Positions 30,914 through 43,423 are shown, counted from the stretch's first letter. The stretch is 64,000 nt of DNA from Pseudomonas sessilinigenes (GCF_003850565.1 NZ_CP027706.1:1116001-1180000); one strand, 5' to 3'. Program-made: numbers and translations. Notes: generated by a model not told the origin, from the letters alone.

Positions 30914-33760
30914 TTACAGGCTGGAGATCCGCGCGTGCTGCTCGGCCAGCTTGCCCAGGGCCTGTTCGGCCTCGGCCAGCTTGGCGCGTTCCTTCTCGAT
31001 CACCTCGGCAGGGGCCTTGTCGACGAACGAGGCGTTGGACAGCTTGCCGCCCACACGCTGCACTTCGCCTTGCAGGCGCTGGATTTCCTTGTCCAGGCGA
31101 GCCAGTTCCGCGCCTTTGTCGATCAGGCCGGCCATTGGCACCAGCACTTCCATCTCGCCGACCAGGGCGGTGGCCGACAGCGGTGCTTCGTCGCCGGCAC
31201 CCAGCACGGTGATGGACTCGAGCTTGGCCAGCTTCTTCAGCAGGGCCTCGTTCTCGGCCAGGCGGCGCTGGTCTTCGGCTCCGGCGTTCTTCAGGAACAG
31301 GGTCAGGGGCTTGCCTGGGCCGATGTTCATTTCTGCACGGATATTGCGGGTACCGAGCATCAGGCCCTTGAGCCATTCGATATCGTCTTCGGCGGCCTGG
31401 TCGATGCGTGCTTCATTGGCCACTGGCCAAGGCTGCAGCATGATGGTCTTGCCCGTGCTGCCCGCCAGCGGCGCCAGGCGCTGCCAGATTTCCTCGGTGA
31501 TGAACGGCATGAACGGGTGGGCCAGGCGCAGGGCTACTTCCAGCACGCGCACCAGGGTGCGACGGGTGCCGCGCTGGCGTTCGACCGGCGAGTTCTCGTC
31601 CCACAATACGGGCTTGGACAGCTCCAGGTACCAGTCGCAGTACTGGTTCCAGATGAACTCGTACAGCGCTTGGGCAGCCAGGTCGAAGCGGAACTGGTCG
31701 AGTTGGCGAGTGACTTCGGCTTCGGTGCGCTGCAGTTGCGAGATGATCCAGCGGTCTGCCAGGGACAGCTCGTAAGCCTCGCCGTTCTGGCCGCAGTCCT
31801 CGCCCTTGTCCAGCACGTAGCGCGCAGCGTTCCAGATCTTGTTGCAGAAGTTGCGGTAACCCTCGACGCGGCCCATGTCGAACTTGATGTCGCGACCGGT
31901 GGTGGCCAGGGAGCAGAAGGTGAAGCGCAGGGCGTCGGTGCCGTAGCTGGCGATGCCGTCGGCGAATTCGGCGCGGGTCTGCTTCTCGATGGCTTTCTGC
32001 AGCTTTGGCTGCATCAGGCCGGTGGTGCGTTTTTGCACCAGGGTCTCGAGGTCGATACCGTCGATGATGTCCAGCGGGTCAAGGACGTTGCCCTTGGACT
32101 TGGACATCTTCTGGCCCTGGCCGTCGCGGACCAGACCGTGGACGTAGACAGTCTTGAACGGAACCTGCGGCGTGCCGTCCTCGTTCTTCACCAGGTGCAT
32201 GGTGAGCATGATCATCCGGGCGACCCAGAAGAAAATGATGTCGAAGCCGGTGACCAGCACGTCGGTGGGGTGGAAGGTCTTGAGGAATTCGGTCTGCTCC
32301 GGCCAGCCCAGGGTGGAGAAGGTCCACAGGCCCGAACTGAACCAGGTGTCGAGCACGTCGTTGTCCTGCTGCAGGGCAACGTCCGGGCCGAGGTTGTGCT
32401 TGGCCCGTACTTCGGCTTCGCTGCGACCGACATAGACCTTGCCGGACTCGTCGTACCAGGCCGGGATGCGGTGGCCCCACCACAGCTGGCGGCTGATGCA
32501 CCAGTCCTGGATATCGCGCATCCAGGAGAAGTACATGTTTTCGTACTGCTTGGGCACGAACTGGATGCGGCCATCTTCCACGGCAGCGATGGCAGGTTCG
32601 GCCAGGGGCTTGGTGGAGACGTACCACTGGTCGGTCAGCCACGGCTCGATGACGGTGCCGGAGCGGTCGCCTTTCGGTACTTTCAGGGCGTGGTCGTCGA
32701 CGCTGACCAGCAGGCCGGCGGCGTCGAAGGCGGCGACGATCTGCTTGCGCGCCTCGAAACGGTCCAGGCCGGCGTATTCGGCCGGGATCTTGCCGTCGAT
32801 GCTGTCGTTCAGGCTGCCGTCCAGGTTGAATACCTGGCAGGCGGGCAGGACGCTGGCGTTCTTGTCGAAGATGTTCAGCAGCGGCAGGTTGTGGCGCTTG
32901 CCGACTTCGTAGTCGTTGAAGTCGTGGGCCGGGGTGATCTTCACGCAGCCAGTGCCGAATTCGGGATCGCAGTAATCATCGGCGATGATCGGGATGCGCC
33001 GGCCCACCAGGGGCAGCTCGACGAATTTGCCGATCAGAGCCTTGTAGCGCTCGTCTTCAGGGTTCACCGCGACGGCGGAGTCACCGAGCATGGTTTCCGG
33101 GCGAGTGGTGGCGACGATCAGGTAGTCGTTGCCTTCGGCAGTCTTGGCGCCGTCGGCCAGCGGGTACTTCAGGTTCCACAGGAACCCCTTCTCGTCGTGG
33201 TTTTCCACTTCGAGGTCGGAGATCGCGGTGTGCAGCTTGGTGTCCCAGTTGACCAGGCGCTTGCCGCGGTAGATCAGGCCGTCTTCATGCAGGCGTACGA
33301 AGGCTTCCTTCACCGCTTCCGAGAGGCCGTCGTCCATGGTGAAGCGCTCGCGGCTCCAGTCCACGGAAGAGCCCAGGCGGCGGATCTGGCGGCTGATGTT
33401 GCCACCGGATTGATCCTTCCATTCCCAGACCTTCTCCAGGAACTTCTCCCGGCCCAGGTCGTGGCGGTTCTGGCCTTGGGCTTCGATCTGGCGCTCCACC
33501 AGCATCTGGGTGGCGATACCGGCGTGGTCGGTGCCCGGCTGCCACAGGGTGTTGCGACCCTGCATGCGGCGGAAACGGATCAGGGCGTCCATGATCGCGT
33601 TGTTGAAGCCGTGGCCCATGTGCAGGCTGCCGGTGACGTTCGGCGGCGGGATCATAATGGTGTAGGAGTCGCCCGCGCCTTGCGGGGCGAAATAGTTCTC
33701 TGACTCCCAGGTCTGGTACCAGGAAGTTTCAATGGCGTGCGGCTGGTAGGTCTTATCCAT
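30914..33760 (-). CDS. valS: Valyl-tRNA synthetase ValS
   Basis: ValS charges tRNA-Val and edits mischarged threonine. The 948-aa protein is full length: HIGH-type HMGH in [15 protein letters not shown] near residue 47, a large editing insertion (about 190-340), KMSKS in [11 protein letters not shown], an anticodon-binding helical domain and a C-terminal coiled coil (about 880-948). It is the last gene of the leftward pepA-holC-hypothetical-valS group, about 120 bp after the hypothetical gene, with an AAGC repeat in the gap. Confidence 0.97.
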   Translation of the reverse strand: MDKTYQPHAIETSWYQTWESENYFAPQGAGDSYTIMIPPPNVTGSLHMGHGFNNAIMDALIRFRRMQGRNTLWQPGTDHAGIATQMLVERQIEAQGQNRHDLGREKFLEKVWEWKDQSGGNISRQIRRLGSSVDWSRERFTMDDGLSEAVKEAFVRLHEDGLIYRGKRLVNWDTKLHTAISDLEVENHDEKGFLWNLKYPLADGAKTAEGNDYLIVATTRPETMLGDSAVAVNPEDERYKALIGKFVELPLVGRRIPIIADDYCDPEFGTGCVKITPAHDFNDYEVGKRHNLPLLNIFDKNASVLPACQVFNLDGSLNDSIDGKIPAEYAGLDRFEARKQIVAAFDAAGLLVSVDDHALKVPKGDRSGTVIEPWLTDQWYVSTKPLAEPAIAAVEDGRIQFVPKQYENMYFSWMRDIQDWCISRQLWWGHRIPAWYDESGKVYVGRSEAEVRAKHNLGPDVALQQDNDVLDTWFSSGLWTFSTLGWPEQTEFLKTFHPTDVLVTGFDIIFFWVARMIMLTMHLVKNEDGTPQVPFKTVYVHGLVRDGQGQKMSKSKGNVLDPLDIIDGIDLETLVQKRTTGLMQPKLQKAIEKQTRAEFADGIASYGTDALRFTFCSLATTGRDIKFDMGRVEGYRNFCNKIWNAARYVLDKGEDCGQNGEAYELSLADRWIISQLQRTEAEVTRQLDQFRFDLAAQALYEFIWNQYCDWYLELSKPVLWDENSPVERQRGTRRTLVRVLEVALRLAHPFMPFITEEIWQRLAPLAGSTGKTIMLQPWPVANEARIDQAAEDDIEWLKGLMLGTRNIRAEMNIGPGKPLTLFLKNAGAEDQRRLAENEALLKKLAKLESITVLGAGDEAPLSATALVGEMEVLVPMAGLIDKGAELARLDKEIQRLQGEVQRVGGKLSNASFVDKAPAEVIEKERAKLAEAEQALGKLAEQHARISSL

Positions 33761-33820
33761 GCGCGGCGGGACCCTATTGGCATTTATTCAGGAAAAGCCG
33801 GGAAGTATAGCGGAGGGGGG

Positions 33821-33900
33821 CGGCTGCAAGCCACAAGCGGCAAGCGACAAGATGGCCAGGCCCGGCTTTTGGTCGTGGCTTACGGCTTGCCGCTGGTGGC
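33821..33900. repeat. AAGC-type inverted repeat overlapping the end of the hypothetical gene
   Basis: GCCACAAGCGGCAAGC (33830-33845) and GCTTGCCGCTGGTGGC (33885-33900) are inverted with one mismatch in 16. The distal arm encodes the last residues of the upstream gene (ATSGKP). The core AAGCGGCAAGC is the same as in the algD-alg8 spacer. Confidence 0.7.
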
Positions 33901-34329
33901 TGCTGCGAGCAGGCGTTCCAGGCGGGCGTCGAGGCGGCGCTTGATCTCGGTCTCGATATGTGGGGCGAAATCGTCGATCACGTCCTGCATGATCAGTTGT
34001 GCAGCGGCGCGCAGCTCGCTGTCCAGGTGGAGCAAGGCATCACCGTTGTTGCCGGCAGGCGCAGGCTGGGCGACGGGAGCAGGAGCAGGGGCGGGTGTTT
34101 TTGCCGGAGCAGGCGCAGGTTGCGGTTTGGCTTGTGCCGCAGGGGGCGCTTGAGGGGTAGCGGGTTGCGGGTTGCCTTCAAGGTCGAACAGCAGAGGGAT
34201 CTGTCCTTCGCTGGTAACGGTCTCGGTCAGCAGTGGCGGTTGCAGGTTCTCGTCGCCGAGCAGTTGACGGATGGACTCTAGGTCATCCAGCAGATGCACG
34301 GACTTTTGTAGCGGGTTGGGAGTGTCCAT
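33880..34329 (-). CDS. Conserved hypothetical protein between holC and valS
   Basis: I do not recognise a named domain. The 149-aa product has an N-terminal segment (LQKSVHLLDDLESIRQLLGDENLQPPLLTETV), a Pro/Ala/Gln-rich low-complexity linker (about 52-97) and a C-terminal amphipathic helix region (LHLDSELRAAAQLIMQDVIDDFAPHIETEIKRRL spans it). It begins 7 bp after the holC stop. Genes in this position are common in Pseudomonas, which suggests a role linked to replication or translation, but that is inference. Its 3' end is formed by a repeat arm. Confidence 0.78.
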   Translation of the reverse strand: MDTPNPLQKSVHLLDDLESIRQLLGDENLQPPLLTETVTSEGQIPLLFDLEGNPQPATPQAPPAAQAKPQPAPAPAKTPAPAPAPVAQPAPAGNNGDALLHLDSELRAAAQLIMQDVIDDFAPHIETEIKRRLDARLERLLAAATSGKP

Positions 34330-34336
34330 CGGATGC

Positions 34337-34765
34337 TCAGAGTCGTTGTAAGCGGTGATCTTGCAGAGAATAGCCCTGTTCGCGATAGAAACGGAAACTC
34401 TCGCGGGCGGCCTGACGAATAGTGGGTTCTTCCACTACCACTTCGGCAATCCGGGCAAAGCGCTGGGCAAAGGCGGGGACCTTCAGGTCCAGGTTCACCA
34501 GCAGGTCGTTGTGCTCGCCAGGGTCTTGGCCCAGGCCAAGGACGATCAGTCCCTCGGGCTCGCTTTCGGCTGGGCCGTGGGGCACGAAGGCCTCTCCCTT
34601 GAAGCGCCAGAGGCGGGCATCGAGCTCGTCCCGTTGTGTCGCGTCGCTGCAATGCAGGTAGATGCGGTGGCCCATGCGCCAGGCCTTGTCGGTGAGCTTG
34701 CAGGCGAAATCCAGGCGCGCTGTCGGGTCCGCGCTGGGAAGGATATAGAAGTCGACTTTGGTCAT
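34337..34765 (-). CDS. holC: DNA polymerase III chi subunit HolC
   Basis: HolC belongs to the clamp-loader complex and contacts single-strand binding protein. The 142-aa protein has the expected start (VDFYILPSADPTARLDFACKLTDKAWRMGHRIYLHC), LDARLWRFKGEAFVPHG, and the C-terminal RFYREQGYSLQDHRL. It follows pepA by 55 bp, as in many gamma-proteobacteria. Confidence 0.93.
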   Translation of the reverse strand: MTKVDFYILPSADPTARLDFACKLTDKAWRMGHRIYLHCSDATQRDELDARLWRFKGEAFVPHGPAESEPEGLIVLGLGQDPGEHNDLLVNLDLKVPAFAQRFARIAEVVVEEPTIRQAARESFRFYREQGYSLQDHRLQRL

Positions 34766-34820
34766 CGGGGTTCCTGAACCGGGAAGGGCACGATGTCGCG
34801 CCCTTCCGCGGTCATGGTCT

Positions 34821-36616
<1,796 letters not shown>

Positions 36617-37735
36617 TTGATCGTCTTTCGTTATCTATCCCGCGAAGTCCTGCTGACCCTGAGTGCCGTGAGTGCGGTGCTGTTGGTCATCATCATGAGC
36701 GGACGCTTCGTCAAGTTTCTCGCGCAAGCCGCCTCGGGCGCCCTGGATCCGGGATCGTTGTTCCTGATCATGGGCTTTCGCATGCCGGGCTTTTTGCAGT
36801 TGATCCTGCCCCTGGGCCTGTTTCTGGGCATCCTCCTGGCCTACGGGCGGCTCTATCTTGAAAGCGAGATGACCGTGTTGTCGGCTACCGGCATGAGCCA
36901 GCAGCGCCTGCTGGGCATGACCATGATCCCGGCGACCCTGGTGGCGCTGCTGGTGGCCTGGCTGAGCCTGAGTCTGGCGCCGCAAGGTGCCAACCAGTTC
37001 CAGCTGCTGCTGAACAAGCAGGACGCCCTGACCGAGTTCGATACCCTGGTGGCCGGACGCTTCCAGGCGCTCAACGACGGCACCCGGGTGACCTATACCG
37101 AGCAACTGTCCGAGGATCGCACCAAGCTTGGCGGGGTGTTCATCTCCGAAAAACGCCTGAACCAGGAGAAAAAGGACCAGGGGATCTCGGTGCTGGTGGC
37201 CGAGAAGGGGCACCAGGATATCCGTCCTGACGGCAACCGCTACCTGATCCTGGAGAACGGCTACCGCTATGACGGCAACCCGGGCGAGGCCAACTACCGG
37301 GTGATCAAGTACGACACCTATGGTGTGCTGCTGGAACGGCCGGATGTCAGCGAGGAGGTCACCGACCGTGACGCCATGCCGACTGCCGACTTGATCGGCA
37401 AGGACGACCTGCGCGCCCGTGCCGAGCTGCAATGGCGTCTTTCCCTGCCGTTGCTGGTCTTCATCGTGACCCTGATGGCGGTGCCGCTGTCCCGGGTCAA
37501 CCCGCGCCAGGGTCGCTTCCTCAAGTTGATCCCGGCGATCCTTCTGTACATGGCCTACCTGACGATCCTGATCTCGGTGCGAGGCGCCTTGGAGAAGGGC
37601 AAGATTTCTCCCACCCTCGGCCTGTGGTGGGTTCACGGCTTGTTCCTGGCCATCGGCCTGGGGCTGATGTACTGGGAGCCGTTGCGCTTGAAAATGGCGA
37701 GTCGTCGCAGCATGAAGGAGATGGCTCGTGGTTAA
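36617..37735 (+). CDS. lptF: Lipopolysaccharide export permease LptF
   Basis: LptF pairs with LptG in the inner-membrane LptB2FG transporter that moves LPS to the outer membrane. The 372-aa protein is a YjgP/YjgQ permease: three N-terminal and three C-terminal membrane helices around a periplasmic jellyroll (about 130-265). The conserved start IVFRYLSREVL requires TTG at 36617, which has GGAG eight bases ahead; the GTG at 36608 overlaps that GGAG and is less likely. The stop overlaps lptG. Confidence 0.93.
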   Translation: MIVFRYLSREVLLTLSAVSAVLLVIIMSGRFVKFLAQAASGALDPGSLFLIMGFRMPGFLQLILPLGLFLGILLAYGRLYLESEMTVLSATGMSQQRLLGMTMIPATLVALLVAWLSLSLAPQGANQFQLLLNKQDALTEFDTLVAGRFQALNDGTRVTYTEQLSEDRTKLGGVFISEKRLNQEKKDQGISVLVAEKGHQDIRPDGNRYLILENGYRYDGNPGEANYRVIKYDTYGVLLERPDVSEEVTDRDAMPTADLIGKDDLRARAELQWRLSLPLLVFIVTLMAVPLSRVNPRQGRFLKLIPAILLYMAYLTILISVRGALEKGKISPTLGLWWVHGLFLAIGLGLMYWEPLRLKMASRRSMKEMARG

Positions 37736-38789
37736 GCTCGATCGCTACATCGGTAGCAGTGTATTGATGGCCATCCTGGCGGTCCTGTTGATCATCCTGG
37801 GCCTGGCTTCGCTGTTCGCCTTCATCGATGAGATGGGCGCCGTCAGCGATACCTATACCGTGATGGATGTGTTGAGCTACGTAGTGCTCACGGCGCCGCG
37901 CCGGGTCTATGAAATGCTGCCGATGGCCGCCCTGATCGGCTGCCTGATCGGCCTGGGAACCCTGGCCAGCAACAGCGAGCTGACCATCATGCGCGCCGCT
38001 GGCGTGTCGGTGGGGCGTATCGTCTGGGCGGTGATGAAGCCGATGCTGGTGCTGATGATGGTTGGCCTGCTGGTGGGCGAGTACCTGGCCCCCGCGACCG
38101 AGACCCAGGCCCAGGCGAGCCGCGCCCTGGCCCAAGGCTCTGGCGATGCCCAGAGCTCCAAGCACGGTCTCTGGCATCGCCAGGGCGACGAGTTCATTCA
38201 TATCAACGCCGTGCAGCCCAACGGCCTGTTGTACGGGGTGACTCGCTATCATTTCGACGACCAGCGCCACATGTTGTCCTCGAGCTTCGCTCGCCAGGCG
38301 CGTTTCCACGAGAACTACTGGCAGCTGACCGAAGTCACCACCACGTATTTCCGTGATGGGCATACCGAAGTCATCAATGCCCCCGAAGAGCGCTGGGATG
38401 TGGCTTTGAGCCCGCAGTTGCTGAGTACCGTGGTGATGGCGCCGGAGTCCCTGTCCATCAGCGGCCTGTGGGGTTATATCCATTACCTGGCCGACCAGGG
38501 GCTGAACAATGGCCGTTACTGGCTGGCGTTCTGGGTCAAGATCCTGCAGCCATTGGTCACTGCCGCCCTGGTGCTGATGGCGATTTCCTTCATTTTTGGT
38601 CCGTTGCGCTCCGTGACCCTGGGGCAGCGGGTGTTTACCGGGGTGCTGGTGGGCTTCACCTTCCGTATCGCCCAGGATCTCTTGGGGCCTTCGAGCCTGG
38701 TGTTCGGTTTCTCGCCCCTGTTCGCGGTGTTGGTTCCGGCCGGAATCTGCGCGCTCGCCGGATTCTGGCTGTTGCGCCGGGCGGGTTGA
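37728..38789 (+). CDS. lptG: Lipopolysaccharide export permease LptG
   Basis: The 353-aa partner of LptF has the same architecture: helices near 12-120, a periplasmic beta-jellyroll and C-terminal helices from about 265. KLDRYIGSSVLMAIL and APRRVYEMLPMAALIGCLIGLG are typical of LptG. It starts with GTG at 37728 and overlaps lptF by 8 bp, so the two subunits are produced in step. Confidence 0.94.
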   Translation: MVKLDRYIGSSVLMAILAVLLIILGLASLFAFIDEMGAVSDTYTVMDVLSYVVLTAPRRVYEMLPMAALIGCLIGLGTLASNSELTIMRAAGVSVGRIVWAVMKPMLVLMMVGLLVGEYLAPATETQAQASRALAQGSGDAQSSKHGLWHRQGDEFIHINAVQPNGLLYGVTRYHFDDQRHMLSSSFARQARFHENYWQLTEVTTTYFRDGHTEVINAPEERWDVALSPQLLSTVVMAPESLSISGLWGYIHYLADQGLNNGRYWLAFWVKILQPLVTAALVLMAISFIFGPLRSVTLGQRVFTGVLVGFTFRIAQDLLGPSSLVFGFSPLFAVLVPAGICALAGFWLLRRAG

Positions 38790-38816
38790 TCCGGCGTTTC
38801 TGCCTCGTTTTGGTGC

Positions 38817-38847
38817 AACGCCCCGGCCAGCAAGCCGGGGCGTTTTT
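38817..38847 (+). terminator. Intrinsic terminator of lptFG
   Basis: AACGCCCCGGC (38817-38827) pairs perfectly with GCCGGGGCGTT (38834-38844) around a 6-nt loop, followed by further T residues. Confidence 0.93.
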
Positions 38848-38872
38848 GTGTGGGCGGGGCTGACCGGCGAGC

Positions 38873-38902
38873 GTGACGCTCGTGCCGAGTATCAGGTACA
38901 AT
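38873..38902 (+). promoter_or_regulatory. Promoter of the lepA-lepB cluster
   Basis: GTGACG (38873-38878), an 18-bp spacer and TACAAT (38897-38902). A short GAGCG-TGA-CGCTC dyad overlaps the -35. It lies 53 bp ahead of lepA. Confidence 0.5.
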
Positions 38903-38954
38903 TCCCGGCTATTTTTCGGCGGGCCTTGCCTGCAGCCTTTTTGAGTGTTCATCC

Positions 38955-40754
38955 GTGAGTGATTTGAGTCATATCCGCAATTTCTCCATCATCGCCCACA
39001 TTGACCATGGCAAGTCGACTCTGGCCGATCGCTTTATCCAGATGTGCGGCGGCCTGGCCGATCGCGAAATGGAAGCCCAGGTCCTGGACTCCATGGATCT
39101 CGAGCGTGAGCGCGGGATCACCATCAAGGCCCATAGCGTCACCCTCTACTACAAGGCACGCGATGGCGTGACCTACCAGCTGAACTTCATCGATACCCCG
39201 GGCCACGTGGACTTCACCTACGAAGTCAGCCGTTCCCTGGCCGCCTGCGAGGGCGCGCTGCTGGTGGTGGATGCCGGCCAGGGCGTCGAGGCCCAGTCGG
39301 TCGCCAACTGCTACACCGCCATCGAGCAGGGCCTTGAGGTCATGCCGGTGCTGAACAAGATCGACCTGCCCCAGGCCGAGCCGGAGCGGGTCAAGGAAGA
39401 GATCGAGAAGATCATCGGCATCGATGCCGCCGACGCCGTGACTTGCAGCGCCAAGACCGGCCTTGGCGTGGACGAGGTGCTCGAGCGCCTGGTGACCACT
39501 ATCCCGGCACCGACCGGCAATATCGAAGACCCGCTGCAAGCGCTGATCATCGACTCCTGGTTCGACAACTACCTGGGCGTCGTGTCCCTGGTACGCGTAC
39601 GTCATGGCCGGGTGAAGAAGGGCGACAAGATCCTGGTTAAGTCCACCGGCAAGATCCACCTGGTGGACAGCGTCGGTGTCTTCAATCCGAAACACACCGC
39701 TACCGCCGACCTCAAGGCCGGTGAAGTGGGCTTCATCATCGCCGGCATCAAGGACATCCATGGTGCGCCGGTGGGCGATACCCTGACCCTGAGCTCCACC
39801 CCCGACGTGGAAGTGCTGCCAGGCTTCAAGCGTATCCAGCCGCAGGTCTATGCTGGCCTGTTCCCAGTCAGCTCCGACGACTTCGAGGACTTCCGCGAAG
39901 CCCTGCAGAAGCTCACCCTGAACGACTCCTCGCTGCAGTACACCCCGGAAAGCTCCGACGCCCTGGGCTTCGGCTTCCGTTGCGGGTTCCTCGGCATGCT
40001 GCACATGGAGATCATCCAGGAGCGCCTGGAGCGCGAATACGACCTGGACCTGATCACCACCGCGCCGACGGTAATCTTCGAGCTGCTGCTCAAGACCGGT
40101 GAAACCATCTACGTCGATAACCCGTCCAAGCTTCCGGACCTGTCCTCCATCGAGGACATGCGCGAGCCGATCGTGCGGGCCAATATCCTTGTGCCCCAGG
40201 AGCACCTGGGCAACGTCATAACCCTGTGCATCGAAAAGCGCGGCGTACAGCGCGACATGCTGTTCCTCGGCTCGCAGGTCCAGGTGACCTACGACCTGCC
40301 GATGAACGAGGTGGTACTGGACTTCTTCGACCGCTTGAAGTCCACCAGTCGTGGTTATGCTTCGCTGGATTACCACTTCGACCGCTACCAGTCGGCTAAT
40401 CTGGTGAAGCTGGACGTGCTGATCAACGGTGACCGGGTCGATGCCCTGGCCCTGATCGTGCACCGCGACAATGCCCACTACAAAGGGCGTGCGTTGACCG
40501 AGAAGATGAAAGAACTGATTCCTCGGCAGATGTTCGACGTGGCAATCCAGGCCGCCATCGGCGGGCAGATTATCGCGCGGACAACCGTCAAGGCCCTCAG
40601 AAAGAACGTACTGGCCAAATGCTACGGCGGTGACGTAAGCCGTAAGCGCAAGCTGTTGGAAAAGCAGAAAGCCGGTAAGAAACGCATGAAGCAAGTGGGT
40701 AACGTGGAGATTCCACAGGATGCCTTCCTTGCTGTGCTCAGGTTGGATAGTTAG
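38955..40754 (+). CDS. lepA: Elongation factor 4 (LepA)
   Basis: LepA is a ribosome-associated GTPase related to EF-G that affects initiation and back-translocation. The 599-aa protein has G1 [10 protein letters not shown]3 DTPGHVDF and G4 NKIDLP, followed by domain II, EF-G-like domains III and V, and the LepA-specific C-terminal domain ([22 protein letters not shown] stretch). It starts at GTG 38955 ([18 protein letters not shown]). First gene of the lepA-lepB unit; lepB starts 5 bp later. Confidence 0.97.
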   Translation: MSDLSHIRNFSIIAHIDHGKSTLADRFIQMCGGLADREMEAQVLDSMDLERERGITIKAHSVTLYYKARDGVTYQLNFIDTPGHVDFTYEVSRSLAACEGALLVVDAGQGVEAQSVANCYTAIEQGLEVMPVLNKIDLPQAEPERVKEEIEKIIGIDAADAVTCSAKTGLGVDEVLERLVTTIPAPTGNIEDPLQALIIDSWFDNYLGVVSLVRVRHGRVKKGDKILVKSTGKIHLVDSVGVFNPKHTATADLKAGEVGFIIAGIKDIHGAPVGDTLTLSSTPDVEVLPGFKRIQPQVYAGLFPVSSDDFEDFREALQKLTLNDSSLQYTPESSDALGFGFRCGFLGMLHMEIIQERLEREYDLDLITTAPTVIFELLLKTGETIYVDNPSKLPDLSSIEDMREPIVRANILVPQEHLGNVITLCIEKRGVQRDMLFLGSQVQVTYDLPMNEVVLDFFDRLKSTSRGYASLDYHFDRYQSANLVKLDVLINGDRVDALALIVHRDNAHYKGRALTEKMKELIPRQMFDVAIQAAIGGQIIARTTVKALRKNVLAKCYGGDVSRKRKLLEKQKAGKKRMKQVGNVEIPQDAFLAVLRLDS

Positions 40755-40759
40755 GTCCT

Positions 40760-41614
40760 ATGTCACTAAATTTCCCGCTGTTGCTGGTCATCGCTGTCTT
40801 CGTATGCGGTTTCCTGGCGTTGCTCGACCTGGTGTTCCTGGCTCCGCGTCGTCGCGCGGCCATTGCCAACTATCAGGGCAGCGTCAGCCAGCCGGATGGG
40901 CTGGTGGTCGAGAAGCTGAACAAGGAACCGCTGCTGGTTGAATACGGCAAGTCGTTCTTCCCGGTACTGTTCATCGTCCTGGTGCTGCGTTCGTTCCTGG
41001 TGGAGCCGTTCCAGATTCCGTCGGGCTCGATGAAACCGACCCTGGATGTGGGCGACTTCATCCTGGTGAACAAGTTCTCCTATGGCATTCGCCTGCCGGT
41101 GATCGACAAGAAGGTCATCGAGGTCGGTGACCCGCAGCGCGGCGATGTGATGGTGTTCCGCTACCCGAGCGATCCGAACGTCAACTACATCAAGCGTGTG
41201 GTCGGCCTGCCGGGCGACGAGGTGCGCTACACCAGCGACAAGCACCTGTTCGTCAACGGCCAGCCGGTGGCGGAGCAGTTGGTTGGGGCCGAGCCAGGCA
41301 CCCTGGGCAGCGCGGAGCTGTACAAGGAGAAACTCGGCGCCGCCGAGCACCTGATCCGCAAGGAAATGAGTCGTTACCGGGCCACCCCGGACGGTCGTTG
41401 GGTAGTTCCTGCCGGGCACTACTTCATGATGGGCGACAACCGCGACAACTCCAACGACAGTCGCTACTGGGACGATCCAAGCATTCCCAAGGACCTGCTG
41501 GGCATGGTTCCCGACAAGAACATCGTCGGCAAGGCCTTCGCAGTCTGGATGAGCTGGCCCGAACCGAAACTCAGCCACCTGCCGAACTTCTCGCGGGTTG
41601 GCCTGATCAAGTAA
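40760..41614 (+). CDS. lepB: Signal peptidase I (LepB)
   Basis: LepB removes signal peptides of exported proteins. The 284-aa protein has two N-terminal membrane helices (about 5-22 and 62-80), the catalytic Ser in PSGSMKPTL, the general-base Lys in YIKRVVGLPGD, and the box GDNRDNSNDSRYW. It follows lepA by 5 bp, the classic arrangement, and ends before a hairpin. Confidence 0.97.
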   Translation: MSLNFPLLLVIAVFVCGFLALLDLVFLAPRRRAAIANYQGSVSQPDGLVVEKLNKEPLLVEYGKSFFPVLFIVLVLRSFLVEPFQIPSGSMKPTLDVGDFILVNKFSYGIRLPVIDKKVIEVGDPQRGDVMVFRYPSDPNVNYIKRVVGLPGDEVRYTSDKHLFVNGQPVAEQLVGAEPGTLGSAELYKEKLGAAEHLIRKEMSRYRATPDGRWVVPAGHYFMMGDNRDNSNDSRYWDDPSIPKDLLGMVPDKNIVGKAFAVWMSWPEPKLSHLPNFSRVGLIK

Positions 41615-41622
41615 TCACCCAC

Positions 41623-41643
41623 GGCGCTGTTGAACACAGCGCC
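41623..41643 (+). terminator. Hairpin in the lepB-rnc spacer
   Basis: GGCGCTGT (41623-41630) and ACAGCGCC (41636-41643) form a perfect 8-bp stem with a 5-nt loop just past lepB; a CTTTTCT tract follows about 6 bases later. It may attenuate transcription into rnc, or be a site for RNase III control. Confidence 0.5.
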
Positions 41644-41819
41644 GAATGCTTTTCTGGCTCTTGCATAAAACGGTCGTACCCTCAGGCGACCCCTGGCCCG
41701 AAGCATGCAATCAACGATATTCAGGATGTGGATTTGAACACAGCGTTAATTGCCACCCGCACCTTGTGCGCGGCCCATAGGATGGCGAGTTTCGGTGACG
41801 AAACCAGCGTGGGTAAATC

Positions 41820-42509
41820 GTGAGCGTTTCTTTGAGTCGTCTCGAGCGCCAGCTCGGTTATTCCTTCAAGGACCAGGAACTGATGCTCCTGGCCCTCACT
41901 CACCGCAGTTTTGCCGGGCGCAATAACGAGCGCCTGGAGTTCCTGGGTGATGCGATCCTCAACTTCGTGGCCGGCGAGGCGTTGTTCGAGCGTTTCCCCC
42001 AGGCCCGCGAAGGCCAGCTGTCGCGTTTGCGTGCACGGCTGGTGAAAGGTGAGACCCTGGCGGTATTGGCCCGTGGTTTCGATCTGGGTGAATACCTGCG
42101 CCTGGGTTCCGGCGAGCTGAAAAGCGGTGGCTTCCGGCGCGAGTCGATCCTGGCCGATGCACTGGAGGCCCTGATCGGCGCGATCTACCTGGACGCCGGC
42201 ATGGAAACTGCCCGTGACCGCGTGCTGTCCTGGCTGGCCTCGGAATTCGACAGCCTGACCCTGGTGGACACCAATAAGGACCCCAAGACCCGGCTGCAGG
42301 AGTTCCTCCAGTCCCGGGCCTGTGAACTGCCACGCTACGAAGTGGTGGATATCCAGGGCGAACCCCATTGCCGGACCTTTTTCGTGGAATGCGAAGTCAC
42401 CTTACTGAATGAAAAAAGCCGGGGACAGGGCGTGAGCCGTCGCATTGCCGAACAGGTAGCGGCCGCCGCAGCACTGATTGCCCTGGGCGTGGAGAATGGC
42501 CATGACTGA
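41820..42509 (+). CDS. rnc: Ribonuclease III (Rnc)
   Basis: RNase III cleaves double-stranded RNA in rRNA and mRNA maturation. The 229-aa protein has the signature [11 protein letters not shown], the second catalytic cluster ([13 protein letters not shown]) and a C-terminal double-stranded RNA-binding domain (about 155-225). It starts at GTG 41820 with only a weak ribosome site; a small in-frame opening upstream (41734-41823) ends on this start codon. It overlaps era by 8 bp. Confidence 0.97.
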   Translation: MSVSLSRLERQLGYSFKDQELMLLALTHRSFAGRNNERLEFLGDAILNFVAGEALFERFPQAREGQLSRLRARLVKGETLAVLARGFDLGEYLRLGSGELKSGGFRRESILADALEALIGAIYLDAGMETARDRVLSWLASEFDSLTLVDTNKDPKTRLQEFLQSRACELPRYEVVDIQGEPHCRTFFVECEVTLLNEKSRGQGVSRRIAEQVAAAAALIALGVENGHD

Positions 42510-43404
42510 TTCAACTGCAACACGCTGTGGCTATGTCGCCATTGTCGGCCGCCCCAACGTGGGCAAGTCGACGCTGCTCAACCACATCCTCGGCCAGAAG
42601 CTGGCGATCACCTCGCGCAAGCCGCAGACCACTCGCCACAACATGCTGGGGATCAAGACCGAAGGCGCCATCCAGGCGATCTACGTCGATACGCCCGGCA
42701 TGCACAAGAGCAACGAAAAAGCCCTGAACCGCTACATGAACAAGACTGCCTCGGCAGCCTTGAAAGATGTGGACGTGGTGATCTTCGTGGTCGATCGCAC
42801 CAAGTGGACCGACGAGGACCAACTGGTCCTGGAACGCGTCCAGTACGTGCAGGGCCCGGTGATCCTGGCGATCAACAAGACCGACCGGATCGAGGACAAG
42901 GCCGAGCTGATGCCGCACCTGACCTGGTTGCAGGAGCAGCTGCCCAACGCCGAGATCGTTCCGGTATCGGCCCAACAAGGGCACAACCTGGATGCCCTGG
43001 AAGGCCTGATCGCCAAGCACCTGCCGGAAAACGACCATTTCTTCCCGGAAGACCAGATCACCGATCGCAGCAGCCGTTTCCTCGCGGCCGAGCTGGTGCG
43101 CGAGAAGATCATGCGCCAGCTGGGTGCCGAGCTGCCGTACCAGATCACCGTTGAAATCGAAGAGTTCAAGCAGCAGGGCCACACCCTGCATATCCATGCC
43201 CTGATCCTCGTCGAGCGCGATGGTCAGAAGAAAATCATCATTGGCGACAAGGGTGAGCGCATCAAGCGCATCGGCATGGAGGCGCGCAAGGACATGGAGC
43301 TGCTGTTCGACTCCAAGGTCATGCTCAACCTCTGGGTCAAGGTCAAGGGCGGCTGGTCCGACGACGAGCGTGCCCTGCGCTCCCTGGGTTACGGCGACCT
43401 GTAA
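42502..43404 (+). CDS. era: GTPase Era
   Basis: Era is an essential GTPase for 30S subunit assembly that binds the 3' end of 16S rRNA. The 300-aa protein has G1 GRPNVGKST, switch stretch KPQTTRHN, G3 DTPG, G4 NKTD, and a C-terminal KH domain with [11 protein letters not shown]. The ATG at 42502 ([14 protein letters not shown]) lies within the end of rnc, giving coupled translation. recO follows after 68 bp. Confidence 0.97.
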   Translation: MTDSTATRCGYVAIVGRPNVGKSTLLNHILGQKLAITSRKPQTTRHNMLGIKTEGAIQAIYVDTPGMHKSNEKALNRYMNKTASAALKDVDVVIFVVDRTKWTDEDQLVLERVQYVQGPVILAINKTDRIEDKAELMPHLTWLQEQLPNAEIVPVSAQQGHNLDALEGLIAKHLPENDHFFPEDQITDRSSRFLAAELVREKIMRQLGAELPYQITVEIEEFKQQGHTLHIHALILVERDGQKKIIIGDKGERIKRIGMEARKDMELLFDSKVMLNLWVKVKGGWSDDERALRSLGYGDL

Positions 43405-43423
43405 CCCTGCCGGCTCTTGTGTA

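Noticed and set aside
30935..33703. 922-codon plus-strand open frame across valS
   Set aside because: Antisense shadow of ValS; composition is Val/Gly/Gln-rich low complexity with no family resemblance.
41398..41823. 141-codon frame across the end of lepB into rnc
   Set aside because: Mostly a shadow of lepB; only the last 30 codons lie in free sequence and are discussed as a possible mini-frame.
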